Positions 17,442 to 24,915 are shown, counted from the first letter of the stretch. The stretch: 34,867 bases of DNA from Kineosporia sp. A_224 (GCF_002198655.1 NZ_MWLN01000110.1:1-34867); one strand, 5' to 3'. Translations and numbers: made by a program. Notes: generated from the letters alone by a model not told the origin.

Positions 17442-18721
17442 GCCCCGGCCTTGAACCGCGTCCAGGTGTCCTGCCACTTCCCCTCGGCCGCCGGCGTGAG
17501 CTCGAGCGAGCGGTAGCCGGACTCGAAGTACGACGGCAGGACCGTCGCGGCGGCCAGGCCCTGCGGGGCGTAGCCGTCGGCGACGAGCCTGCTCGGGTCC
17601 AGGCTGTTGAGCGGCGGCTGGTAGCCGACGAAGGTGAAGTTCTCCTTCGCGACCTCGTCGTCGAGCAGGTGGTCGAGGAACAGGTGCGCGAGCACCGGGT
17701 TCTTCCCGCCGCTGAGGATCATCATGAGGTCGTTGTTGACCATCCCCTTGCCGTCGGCCGGGAACCAGTACCGCAGCACCGAGGCGTCCGTGCCCTTGGG
17801 CAGGTAGCCCTGCGCCGCGATCATGTCGCCGGACCAGGCCTGGGAGATGTCGAGCTTGCCCTCGGGGATCGCGATGTAGTCGGTGATCGTCACCTGCGGC
17901 CGGGTCGCCTTCGCCATCGCCGCGAGGTCCTCGCGGACCTTCGCGAGGACGGCGTCGTCCCCGGTGTTGATGTCGGTCCCGCCGGCGCGCAGGATCGCCA
18001 TGGAGATGACCTCGCGGTAGTCGTCGAGGACGGCGAGCCGGCCGGCGTACTGCGGGTCCCAGAACACGTCGTACGGGTTGGCGCGCGCGCCGATGTCCTC
18101 GTTCACCCGGTCGGAGCGCCAGCCGATCCCGGTCGTGTAGGTCACGTACGGGACGGTGTACTGCCAGCCCTGGTCGTACCAGGGGTCGGTGAACTGCGGC
18201 CACACGTTCGTGATGTTCGGGATGTAGGAGTGCTGCAGCGGGCGGACCAGCCCGGCCGTCGCGAGCTTGCCGATCTGGTCGTAGCTGGGGAAGTAGATGT
18301 CGTACGGGGACCCGCCCGCACGGATCTTGGCGAGGGACTCGTTGGTGTCGTTGAACGTCGAGACGACGACCTTGACCCCGGTGTCCTTGTACTTCTTCTC
18401 GAAGGACTTGATGACGTCCGGGTTGATGTAGTCGACGTAGTTGTACAGCTGCAGCGTCGCGTCCTTCTCCGGCGCGAGCCCGGCGCCGATCGGGGCGTTG
18501 CCCTCGAGGACCGGCCAGCGCACCGGGCTCGCCGGCGAGGCGGCGGTGAGCGTCGGGCTGCCCGACCCGCCGCTGCCCGCCGTCAGGCCCGACGTCGGGC
18601 GCTCCCGGGCGCAGCCGGCGAGCAGGCCGGCCCCGGTCAGGGCGGCCAGGCCCAGGACGCCCCGGCGGCTGGGGCCGCGGCGCACGAACGGGTTCGGCTC
18701 GGGACGGCGGTCGGCGGGCAT
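17438..18721 (-). CDS. ABC transporter substrate-binding lipoprotein, PotD type
   Basis: A 427-residue solute-binding protein. The N-terminus has a twin-arginine-like SRRGVLGL followed by a hydrophobic stretch and the lipobox LLAGC (Cys37), so it is probably exported by Tat and anchored as a lipoprotein outside the cell. A Ser/Gly-rich linker follows. The mature part has PotD/PotF features: LQLYNYVDYINPDVIKSFEKKYKDTG, YDIYFPSYDQIGKLATAG, and the region around WYDQGWQYTVPY with aromatic residues that typically box a cationic amine. The ATG at 18721 has AGGAGG just upstream. It is the first gene of the operon potD-potB-potC-aminotransferase-demethylase. A TetR-type operator lies in the 157-base divergent gap before it. 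Confidence 0.92.
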   Translation of the reverse strand: MPADRRPEPNPFVRRGPSRRGVLGLAALTGAGLLAGCARERPTSGLTAGSGGSGSPTLTAASPASPVRWPVLEGNAPIGAGLAPEKDATLQLYNYVDYINPDVIKSFEKKYKDTGVKVVVSTFNDTNESLAKIRAGGSPYDIYFPSYDQIGKLATAGLVRPLQHSYIPNITNVWPQFTDPWYDQGWQYTVPYVTYTTGIGWRSDRVNEDIGARANPYDVFWDPQYAGRLAVLDDYREVISMAILRAGGTDINTGDDAVLAKVREDLAAMAKATRPQVTITDYIAIPEGKLDISQAWSGDMIAAQGYLPKGTDASVLRYWFPADGKGMVNNDLMMILSGGKNPVLAHLFLDHLLDDEVAKENFTFVGYQPPLNSLDPSRLVADGYAPQGLAAATVLPSYFESGYRSLELTPAAEGKWQDTWTRFKAGA

Positions 18722-18813
18722 CGGACCTCCTGCGGTGCGGTGGACGCGGCACCGGCCCCGCGGGCTGGGACCACTTGCGCCCGGCGGGTGGCGACGGATC
18801 CGTTGCCGGAGCG

Positions 18814-18843
18814 TTGCTGCCCGCGGCGGGCGGTACCTAGACT
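18814..18843 (+). promoter_or_regulatory. Probable promoter of the importer ATPase gene
   Basis: TTGCTG (18814-18819), 18 bases, TAGACT (18838-18843) form a reasonable -35/-10 pair. Transcription would start near 18850, inside the dyad at 18842-18857, which would let a repressor block it. Confidence 0.5.
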
Positions 18844-18857
18844 GAACGCTCAGTCAG
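18842..18857. promoter_or_regulatory. TetR-type operator, site A
   Basis: CTGAACGCTCAGTCAG is an imperfect dyad in the divergent gap between the binding-protein gene and the ATPase gene. It overlaps the -10 box and start point of the ATPase promoter. It matches the pattern CTGARYRNNYRKTCAG shared by four other sites in the window. Confidence 0.6.
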
Positions 18858-18878
18858 AACTTGGCAAGAAGGAGCCGC

Positions 18879-20036
18879 ATGGCCGAGCGGAGTGCGACCA
18901 CGGTCCGTGACGTGCCACCTACGCGGGCAGGGGGATCCGTCCGGCTCGAGGCGCTGTCGAAGAGCTACGGCGCCGTCCCGGCGGTCCGCGGGATCGACCT
19001 CGACGTCGCGGCCGGCGAGTTCTTCTCGCTGCTCGGCCCCTCCGGCTGCGGCAAGACGACGACGCTGCGGCTCGTCGCCGGGTTCGAGCAGCCGGACGGC
19101 GGCCAGGTCCTCATCGACGGGCAGGACGTCTCCGCGGTGCCGCCGGAGCGGCGCCCGGTCAACACGGTCTTCCAGAGCTACGCGCTCTTCCCGTTCATGT
19201 CGGTGCGGGACAACGTCGCGTTCGGCCTGCGCTACGCGGGGGCCTCCAAGCAGGAGACCCGGCAGCGCGTCGACGAGGCGCTCGCCCTCGTGCAGATGTC
19301 CGCCTACGCCGGGCGCCGCCCCGCGCAGCTGTCCGGCGGGCAGCAGCAGCGCGTCGCGCTGGCCCGGGCGCTCGTGCTCGGCCCGCGGGTGCTCCTGCTC
19401 GACGAGCCGCTCGGTGCGCTCGACGCCAAGCTCCGCAAGGCCCTCCAGCTCGAGCTCAAGAGCCTCCAGGAGGCCGTCGGCATCACGTTCGTCTACGTCA
19501 CCCACGACCAGGACGAGGCGCTGACGATGTCCGACCGGATCGCCGTCATGTCCGGCGGGCTCGTCGTCCAGGTCGGCACGCCGACCGAGGTCTACGAGCG
19601 CCCGGCGACCGCCTACGTGGCGGACTTCCTCGGTGCCGCGAACGTCGTCCCCGTCGACGTCGTCGGCCCGGACGGCGACCGGACGGCGTTCCGGCTCGCC
19701 GGGCAGGTCCTGCTCGCAGGCGGTCCGGAGCACGCCCCGGGCTCGGCCTCGCTCGTCGTGCGGCCCGAGCGGCTGCGCCTCGTCACGTCCGGCCACGCCG
19801 TCGCGCCCGCGACGCCGCAGGCCGGCGGGCAGCCCGTCCCGGACGCGAACGTGCTGCCGGCGACGGTGGCGCGCCTGGTCTACCGCGGCGCCCACGCGGA
19901 CGTCGTCGTCGAGGTCGGGGGCGGTGCCCGGTTCTCGGTGCTCGTCCCGGCGGACGCGTCGTCCGGGCTCAGCCAGGGCGGCGCGGTGCAGCTCGTCCTG
20001 CCGCCGGAGTCGCTGCGGCTGCTGCCGCCGCAGTGA
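18879..20036 (+). CDS. ABC transporter ATP-binding protein, PotA type
   Basis: A 385-residue cytoplasmic ATPase. Walker A GPSGCGKTTTLR, the Q-loop in VFQSYALFPFM, signature LSGGQQQR, Walker B VLLLDEPLGALDAK and the switch histidine in THDQDEAL are all intact. The C-terminal third (about 265-385) is a TOBE regulatory domain, as in PotA/FbpC. The ATG at 18879 has AAGGAG (18868-18873). The frame also opens at a TTG at 18861, which is less likely. It is transcribed away from the rest of its transporter and shares the operator gap. Its last 68 bases overlap the 3' end of the convergent tetR gene. Confidence 0.95.
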   Translation: MAERSATTVRDVPPTRAGGSVRLEALSKSYGAVPAVRGIDLDVAAGEFFSLLGPSGCGKTTTLRLVAGFEQPDGGQVLIDGQDVSAVPPERRPVNTVFQSYALFPFMSVRDNVAFGLRYAGASKQETRQRVDEALALVQMSAYAGRRPAQLSGGQQQRVALARALVLGPRVLLLDEPLGALDAKLRKALQLELKSLQEAVGITFVYVTHDQDEALTMSDRIAVMSGGLVVQVGTPTEVYERPATAYVADFLGAANVVPVDVVGPDGDRTAFRLAGQVLLAGGPEHAPGSASLVVRPERLRLVTSGHAVAPATPQAGGQPVPDANVLPATVARLVYRGAHADVVVEVGGGARFSVLVPADASSGLSQGGAVQLVLPPESLRLLPPQ

Positions 20037-20658
20037 CGCCCGCCGCGCCGGGAGGTCCCGCGAGGGTCCCGGCCGGCAGCGCGAGCTCGGCCTCGGCGAA
20101 GCCGGCCGACCACGCGATGACCGCGGCCCGGTCGATCGGGACCCGGTGCGCCACCGACTGCAGGGCGAGGCCGTCGAGCAGCGACAGGATCCGCCAGGCA
20201 GCCCCGTCGGCGTCCGGGCAGACGAACACCCCGGCCGTGACCCCGTCGCGGACGCACCCCGCGAGCACCTGCTGCCACGTCACGTTGAGCCGCTGCGAGG
20301 TCTCCCGCAGGGTCGGGCGGCGGGCCGCCTCGGCCCACGCGTCGAGCCAGAGCTGGAACGCCCAGTCCTGCTCGGCCCGCGCGTACGTCGCGAAGAACGC
20401 CCGGAGCCGCTCGACGGGGCCGGTCTGCGCCTCCACGGCCGCGGTCGTCAGCTCGAGGTCGGCCGTCGCCGCCTGCTCGAACGCGGCCGCGAGCAGGTCG
20501 TCCATCGAGGCGAAGTAGTGGTGGACCAGGCCGCTCGACGTGCCCATCCGGTCGGCGACGTCACGGACCGTCGTCGCCGCGATGCCCTTGTGCAGCATGA
20601 CCTCCAGGGCGGCCGCGACGATCGCGGCCCGGCGCTCGTGCGGGGTCATCCGGGCCAT
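19969..20658 (-). CDS. TetR/BetI-like transcriptional regulator 1
   Basis: A 229-residue TetR-family repressor. The N-terminal helix-turn-helix is clear (TTVRDVADRMGTSSGLVHHYFASMDDLL, about 28-55). The C-terminal ligand domain carries the QLWLDAWAEAARRP stretch also seen in BetI-type regulators. The last 20 or so residues are an Ala/Pro tail that overlaps the 3' end of the ATPase gene on the other strand. The ATG at 20658 lies 7 bases after TAGCCT, giving a leaderless-style start. ATG 20649 is an alternative. The inverted repeat CACCTG-N5-CAGGTG lies directly upstream, so it probably controls itself and the divergent GcvT/oxidoreductase pair (inference). Confidence 0.9.
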   Translation of the reverse strand: MARMTPHERRAAIVAAALEVMLHKGIAATTVRDVADRMGTSSGLVHHYFASMDDLLAAAFEQAATADLELTTAAVEAQTGPVERLRAFFATYARAEQDWAFQLWLDAWAEAARRPTLRETSQRLNVTWQQVLAGCVRDGVTAGVFVCPDADGAAWRILSLLDGLALQSVAHRVPIDRAAVIAWSAGFAEAELALPAGTLAGPPGAAGVTAAAAAAATPAAGRAAPRRPG

Positions 20659-20665
20659 GCGGCAA

Positions 20666-20671
20666 AGGCTA
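20666..20671 (-). promoter_or_regulatory. Leaderless -10 box of tetR 1
   Basis: On the minus strand TAGCCT lies 7 bases before the ATG at 20658, and there is no Shine-Dalgarno sequence. The operator-like repeat at 20674-20690 lies just upstream of it. Confidence 0.45.
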
Positions 20672-20673
20672 GG

Positions 20674-20690
20674 CACCTGTTGCGCAGGTG
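20674..20690. promoter_or_regulatory. Probable operator of TetR regulator 1
   Basis: CACCTG-TTGCG-CAGGTG, a 17-base dyad with perfect 6-base arms. It lies between the -10 of tetR 1 and the -35 of the divergent GcvT-like gene, and contains that -35 (TTGCGC, 20680-20685). It is unlike the CTGA...TCAG sites elsewhere in the island, so it probably serves a different regulator, most likely the adjacent one. Confidence 0.6.
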
Positions 20691-20709
20691 TCCAACAGCG
20701 ATCTAGGGT
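20680..20709 (+). promoter_or_regulatory. Probable promoter of the GcvT-like/oxidoreductase unit
   Basis: TTGCGC (20680-20685), 18 bases, TAGGGT (20704-20709). The -35 lies inside the dyad. The leader of about 90 bases contains a 12-base direct repeat, GCGCCCGTCCAC twice (20733-20756), with no clear role. Confidence 0.45.
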
Positions 20710-20807
20710 GAGCCCACCTCGCCCGGCCGACCGCGCCCGTCCACGCGCCCGTCCACCCAGGTCGCACACGTGCAGCGGTCTTCCGGTCCGACCCGGGAGC
20801 GACGCCG

Positions 20808-22007
20808 ATGATCAGGACGACTCCGTTCCACCCGCGACTGTCCGAGCTGAGCACGACCGGTCTGTGGTCGCACTGGGCCGGCTACCTGTCCGCGCAGAAG
20901 TACGACATGTCCGCCAAGCACGAGTACTTCGGCATCCGCAACAGCGCCGGCTTCTTCGACTCCTCGCCGCTGTACAAGTACTGGGTGCGCGGCCGGGACG
21001 CCGAGCGGTTCCTCGCCGGGGTGCTCGCGCGGGACGTGCGGACCTGCCGCCCGGGCCGGGCGCAGTACACGATCTGGTGCGACGACGCCGGCTTCCTCCT
21101 CGAGGACGGCGTCGTCTTCCGCCACTCCGACAACGAGTTCATGCTCACCGCCGCGGAGCCCAACCTGGGCTACCTGCGTGACCTCGTGGGCCGCCTCGAC
21201 GTCGAGGTCGTCGACGTCTCGCAGGAGTACGGCGTGCTCGCCGTCCAGGGCCCGCGCTCGCGCGAGATCCTTGCCCGGCTCTCCCCGGACGTCGCGGCGC
21301 TGCCCTACTTCGGGCACGCCCAGACCAAGGTCGGCGCGGCGTCGGTGACCGTCTCGCGCACCGGCTTCACCGGCGACCTCGGCTACGAGATCCTCGTCCC
21401 CGCCGCCGACGCGCTGCCGGTGCTGGACGCGGTCATCGAGGCCGGCACCCCGTACGGGATGCGGCCCTTCGGCGAGCAGGCGCTGCTCATGGCCCGCATC
21501 GAGGCCGGGCTGCTGCTCGTCGACGTCGACTTCTCCTCGAGCCGCTACGCGTGGACCGACCACGACCGGGTCACACCGGTCGAGCTGGGTCTGCGGTGGA
21601 TGCTGCGCGGCATCGACGACCCGGAGCGGCCGTTCGTGGGCCGCAAGGCGCTGCGCGCCGAGATCGCGGGCGGGACGTCGCGCTGGGCGACGGTCGGGAT
21701 CGTCGTCGACTGGCAGGACTGGGACCGGGTCTGGACGCGGGCCGGTCTCGTGCCGCCGAAGGACGAGACCCCGCTCGACTACGAGTCGATGCTCTACGAC
21801 GCGGACGGCGGCCGGGTCGGCTACGCGACGAGCTTCATGTACTCGCCGGTGCTCCAGCGCCACATCGGGATCGCCCGGGTCCGGCCCGACCACGGCGCCG
21901 TCGGCTCGACGGTCGGCCTCGAGGTCACCGTGAACCACCAGTACGAGACGGTCGCCGCGCAGGTGGCCCGGCTCCCGCTCTTCAACCCCGAGCGAAAGAC
22001 GGCGTGA
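20808..22007 (+). CDS. Stand-alone GcvT-like aminomethyltransferase family protein
   Basis: A 399-residue protein of the GcvT/DmdA/LigM fold. Visible family features are the N-terminal YFGIRNSAGFFDSSP block, LLEDGVVFRHSDNEFMLTA (the region of the THF-binding Asp), VLAVQGPRSREILARL, TGFTGDLGYEILVP, and the C-terminal barrel region VGYATSFMYSPVLQRHIGIARV. It is unlikely to be the glycine-cleavage T-protein: there is no gcvH or gcvP, and the sequence has the extended form found in substrate-specific demethylases. It probably moves a methyl or methylene group from a substrate to THF. ATG at 20808 with GGGAG upstream. The oxidoreductase gene follows after 5 bases, so the two are one unit. Confidence 0.88.
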   Translation: MIRTTPFHPRLSELSTTGLWSHWAGYLSAQKYDMSAKHEYFGIRNSAGFFDSSPLYKYWVRGRDAERFLAGVLARDVRTCRPGRAQYTIWCDDAGFLLEDGVVFRHSDNEFMLTAAEPNLGYLRDLVGRLDVEVVDVSQEYGVLAVQGPRSREILARLSPDVAALPYFGHAQTKVGAASVTVSRTGFTGDLGYEILVPAADALPVLDAVIEAGTPYGMRPFGEQALLMARIEAGLLLVDVDFSSSRYAWTDHDRVTPVELGLRWMLRGIDDPERPFVGRKALRAEIAGGTSRWATVGIVVDWQDWDRVWTRAGLVPPKDETPLDYESMLYDADGGRVGYATSFMYSPVLQRHIGIARVRPDHGAVGSTVGLEVTVNHQYETVAAQVARLPLFNPERKTA

Positions 22008-22012
22008 GGCAG

Positions 22013-23629
22013 ATGAGCCCGACCAGCCCGACCAGGACGGCCAAGAGCCGCGAGTACGACGCGATCGTCATCGGCGGCGGCCACAACGGCCTCGTCAACG
22101 CCGCCTACCTCGCGAAGGCGGGCCTGTCGGTGCTCGTCGTCGAGCGCCGGCACCTCGTCGGCGGGGCGGCGATCACCGAGGAGCTGTACCCCGGCTTCCA
22201 GTTCACGACGTTCTCCTACGCGCTGAGCCTGCTGCGGCCGGACATCATCCACGAGCTCGACCTCGTGCGGCACGGCTTCATGCCGATCCTCATGCCGTCC
22301 TCGTTCGCGCCCATGGAGAACGGCGACTACCTGCTGCTCGGGCCCGACCGGGACGAGAACCTCAAGGAGATCATGCGGCACTCCGCGCACGACGCGGACG
22401 CGATGGACCGCTACGAGCACGACGTCGAGCGGGTCTGCCAGCTCGTCAAGCCGCTCTTCGACCGGGTGCCGCCCAACCTCTTCGGGAAGTCCCCGGAGGA
22501 CCTCGCGGACCTCGCGTGGCTGCGCTCGCACCTCGGCGACGCCCCGGCGAAGGTGCTCCACGACGCCGTCCGGATGCTCACCGGCAGCGCCGCGGACTTC
22601 CTCGACGACTACTTCGAGAGCGACATCCTCAAGGGCTACATGGCCTCCTCCGGGATCATCGGCACCAAGGTCGGCCCGATGTCCCAGGGGTCCGGGCTCG
22701 TGCTTCTCTACCACTCGCTCGGCGAGCACGACGGCCAGTTCGGCGCGTGGGCGTTCCACAAGGGCGGCAACGGCGGCTTCACGCAGGTGCTCGCCCGGGC
22801 GGCGCAGGCGTTCGGCGTCGAGATCCTCCTGGAGTCCGAGGTCGACCACGTCGTCACCCGGGACGGCCGGGCCGTCGGCGTCGTGCTCGGCGACGGCACC
22901 GAGCTGACGTCGCGCACCGTCGTCAGCGCGGTCGACCCGCGGCGCACGTTCCTCGAGCTCGTCGAGCCGCGCGAGCTGCCGACCGACCTCGTCGAGAACA
23001 TCAACCGCTTCCGGTTCCAGGGCACGAGCGCCAAGGTGAACTTCGCCCTCGACGGCGCCCCGCGCTACCCGGCCCTCGGCGACCGCACCGACCAGTACCG
23101 GGGCTTCACGAACATCGGGCCGTCGATGGAGTACCTCGAGCGGGCCTTCGACGACGCGAAGTACGGCTGGTACTCCCAGCGCCCGTACCTCGACTGCGCC
23201 GTCCAGTCGATGGTCGACCCGGACATGGCCCCGCCCGGCAAGCACGTCATGTCGTGCTTCGTGCAGTACGCGCCGTACCACCTGCGCGGCAGCGACTGGG
23301 ACACCGAGCGGGAGAAGTTCGGCGACACCGTGCAGGCGACGCTCGAGTCGTTCTTCCCGGGGTTCGGCGACCTCGTCCTGCACCGCGAGGTCGTCACCCC
23401 GCTCGACATCGAGCGCGTCGTCGGGCTGTCGGAGGGCAACATCTTCGCGGGCGAGTTCTTCGCCCCGCAGATGTACTTCTTCCGCCCGGCGCCCGGCTGG
23501 AGCCAGTACCGCACCCCGATCGACGGCTACTACCAGTGCGGCTCCGGCACCCACCCCGGCGGCTGCGTCATGGGTGCGCCGGGCAAGCTCGCGAGCGGCC
23601 AGATCCTCGCCGACCTCCGCCAGGAGTAA
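22013..23629 (+). CDS. Phytoene-desaturase-like (PYROXD2/CrtI fold) FAD oxidoreductase
   Basis: A 538-residue flavoprotein with an N-terminal dinucleotide-binding motif (VIGGGHNGLVNAAYLAKAG, then VVERRHLVGGAA) and the C-terminal FAD motif region around YQCGSGTHPGGCVMGAPG. The sequence is of the CrtI/PYROXD2 group, but no carotenoid gene is near, so a carotenoid role is unlikely. The ATG at 22013 lies 5 bases after the GcvT-like stop. GAGG overlapping that stop serves as ribosome binding site. The pairing with a GcvT-like protein suggests that it oxidises an N-methyl (or similar) group whose carbon the partner moves to THF, a split counterpart of the fused enzyme at 11.7 kb. This is inference from context. 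Confidence 0.87.
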   Translation: MSPTSPTRTAKSREYDAIVIGGGHNGLVNAAYLAKAGLSVLVVERRHLVGGAAITEELYPGFQFTTFSYALSLLRPDIIHELDLVRHGFMPILMPSSFAPMENGDYLLLGPDRDENLKEIMRHSAHDADAMDRYEHDVERVCQLVKPLFDRVPPNLFGKSPEDLADLAWLRSHLGDAPAKVLHDAVRMLTGSAADFLDDYFESDILKGYMASSGIIGTKVGPMSQGSGLVLLYHSLGEHDGQFGAWAFHKGGNGGFTQVLARAAQAFGVEILLESEVDHVVTRDGRAVGVVLGDGTELTSRTVVSAVDPRRTFLELVEPRELPTDLVENINRFRFQGTSAKVNFALDGAPRYPALGDRTDQYRGFTNIGPSMEYLERAFDDAKYGWYSQRPYLDCAVQSMVDPDMAPPGKHVMSCFVQYAPYHLRGSDWDTEREKFGDTVQATLESFFPGFGDLVLHREVVTPLDIERVVGLSEGNIFAGEFFAPQMYFFRPAPGWSQYRTPIDGYYQCGSGTHPGGCVMGAPGKLASGQILADLRQE

Positions 23630-23694
23630 CCGTCCTCTGGTGGGTCGCGCACCCAAAAACTCAGTCTTGGGGTGCGTGACCCACCAGAGGACGG
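23630..23694. terminator. Long hairpin between convergent genes
   Basis: Two 25-base arms (23630-23654 and 23670-23694) are complementary except for one G-T pair, with a 15-base A-rich loop (AAAAACTCAG...). The arm begins CCGTCCTCTGGTGGGTC. It follows the oxidoreductase TAA directly and ends 12 bases before the stop of the convergent Rieske gene. It is probably a two-way terminator. The stem is much longer than usual. Confidence 0.65.
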
Positions 23695-23706
23695 GCTCGC
23701 GGGGGG

Positions 23707-24903
23707 TCAGACGGGCTGCGCTTCGGGCTTCACATGGACGGGCCGGCCGGCGTAGCCGCGGGCCACCATCGTCACGAACTGGTAGACGCCGTCCTCCTGG
23801 GGCGACAGCGGGCCGGCGGTCGCGAGGCCGGACTCCATGCCGCGCTGCACCGACTCGCAGGCCGCCCAGTCCTGCTTGTTCGTCACGTCCCAGAAGTCGA
23901 CGGCGTACGCCGGGTCGAAGCCCGGCCGGGACGTCGCCTCGACCGGGAACGACCACGCGCACTCGACCCACGTCCGGTTCGGGCCGAGCGGCGCCATCCG
24001 GTGCGTCATGACGTAGTCCGGGTGCGTGCTGACGAGCAGGTTCGGGAAGACCCCGAGGTAGTCGACGCGGGTCGAGGCCCACTCGTCGAGGCCGGGGATG
24101 AGGACGCCGTCGCTGTGCCCGTCGAGCGACATCGTCGCCATCCCGGGGCGGATGTCCATCCAGCCGCCGACCCAGGCCCCTGGGGCGTACCAGTTCTCGC
24201 CGCTGTCGGGCGGGCTCACGGCGCACAGCTCGGGGTGGATCTCGGGGCAGTGGTAGCACTCCTGGTAGTTCTCGCTGATCGTCTTCCAGTTGGCCTGGAC
24301 GACGTATGTGTGCCGGGCGGCGACGACGAGCCGCTCGGGCCGGTGCAGCGCGAGCCGGTCGCCGAGCGCGCCGAGGTACTCCTCGAGCGGCGGCGCCTGC
24401 CCGGAGAGGTCGACGAAGACGTACCCGTGCCACTCCTGGACCCGCAGCGACCGCAGCGGGAACTGCGCGGCGTCGAAGTCGAAGGCGCCGTCGTAGCCGG
24501 GGGCGGCGAACAGGTCGCCCTCGAGGGTGTACGACCACGCGTGGTACGGGCACACGACCGAGCGCCGGGTCGTCGCCCCGCCGCACGGCAGGATCTCGTG
24601 GCCGCGGTGCCGGCAGGTGTTCGCGAACCCGCGCAGGGCGCCGTCCTTGCCGCGCACGAGCAGGACGCTCGTGCTGCCGACCGGCTCGGCCCGCTGGGCC
24701 CCGGGTTCGGCGAGGTCGGCGGCGAACCCCGCGCACTGCCAGCCCGTGAAGAAGTTCCGCTGCTCCCACGCGAAGACGTCGGGGGAGGTGTACGCCTCGG
24801 GCGGCAGCATCCGGCTGCTGCCGAACGGCGCGAGCGCGGCCTGCAGGGCAGCCTCGGGCACCGGGTGGGTCCTGTCCGCGGGGGAAGCGTCCTGACTGAG
24901 CAT
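23707..24903 (-). CDS. Rieske [2Fe-2S] aromatic-ring-hydroxylase family oxygenase (glycine-betaine/carnitine monooxygenase type)
   Basis: A 398-residue oxygenase alpha subunit. The Rieske cluster ligands are Cys97-x-His99 (TCRHRGHE) and Cys118-x2-His121 (CPYHAWSY). The mononuclear iron site has ENYQECYHCPEIHP with two His, and the downstream Asp is probably in DVTNKQDW. NYQECYHC is the form seen in quaternary-amine oxygenases (choline monooxygenase, GbcA, stachydrine demethylase). This supports removal of an N-methyl group as formaldehyde, though the assignment is by family. No ferredoxin reductase partner is in the window. The ATG at 24903 is 9 bases after the stop of the acyl-CoA ligase gene and has no Shine-Dalgarno sequence. 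A TAACCT box lies 6 bases upstream and a 20-base dyad covers the start codon, so it may be made from both an operon and its own leaderless transcript. Confidence 0.92.
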   Translation of the reverse strand: MLSQDASPADRTHPVPEAALQAALAPFGSSRMLPPEAYTSPDVFAWEQRNFFTGWQCAGFAADLAEPGAQRAEPVGSTSVLLVRGKDGALRGFANTCRHRGHEILPCGGATTRRSVVCPYHAWSYTLEGDLFAAPGYDGAFDFDAAQFPLRSLRVQEWHGYVFVDLSGQAPPLEEYLGALGDRLALHRPERLVVAARHTYVVQANWKTISENYQECYHCPEIHPELCAVSPPDSGENWYAPGAWVGGWMDIRPGMATMSLDGHSDGVLIPGLDEWASTRVDYLGVFPNLLVSTHPDYVMTHRMAPLGPNRTWVECAWSFPVEATSRPGFDPAYAVDFWDVTNKQDWAACESVQRGMESGLATAGPLSPQEDGVYQFVTMVARGYAGRPVHVKPEAQPV

Positions 24904-24911
24904 GCAGTCAG
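24892..24911. promoter_or_regulatory. Dyad over the Rieske start codon, site B
   Basis: CTGACTGAGCATGCAGTCAG has perfect 7-base outer arms (CTGACTG/CAGTCAG). The inner 16 bases (24896-24911) fit CTGARYRNNYRKTCAG, and the right half CAGTCAG is identical to site A. It covers the ATG at 24901-24903. Confidence 0.55.
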
Positions 24912-24915
24912 GTTA
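24910..24915 (-). promoter_or_regulatory. Leaderless -10 box of the Rieske gene
   Basis: On the minus strand TAACCT lies 6 bases before the ATG at 24903. It overlaps the TAA stop of the upstream ligase gene (24913-24915), so promoter, stop codon and operator are packed into 24 bases. Confidence 0.45.

Noticed and set aside
17438-20036. Firm assignment of the importer as a spermidine/putrescine (PotABCD) system
   Set aside because: Family membership is clear, but the cotranscribed aminotransferase and N-demethylase make another cationic amine at least as likely. pot symbols were therefore not assigned.
20733-20756. 12-base direct repeat in the GcvT-like leader as an activator site
   Set aside because: Two copies of a GC-rich 12-mer in a GC-rich leader, downstream of the predicted start point, with no symmetry; chance or slippage is enough.
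20808-22007. Glycine cleavage T-protein (gcvT of the GCV complex)
   Set aside because: No gcvH or gcvP is nearby, the sequence is the extended, divergent form, and its operon partner is a flavoprotein.
22013-23629. Carotenoid biosynthesis (phytoene desaturase, CrtI)
   Set aside because: The fold is shared, but no crtB, crtE or other carotenoid gene is near, and the gene is paired with a GcvT-like gene, so the CrtI name would mislead.
23630-23694. Miniature inverted-repeat transposable element
   Set aside because: No target-site duplication is visible, the element ends next to both stop codons, and no second copy is seen in the window. A terminator explains it more simply; a genome-wide copy search would decide.
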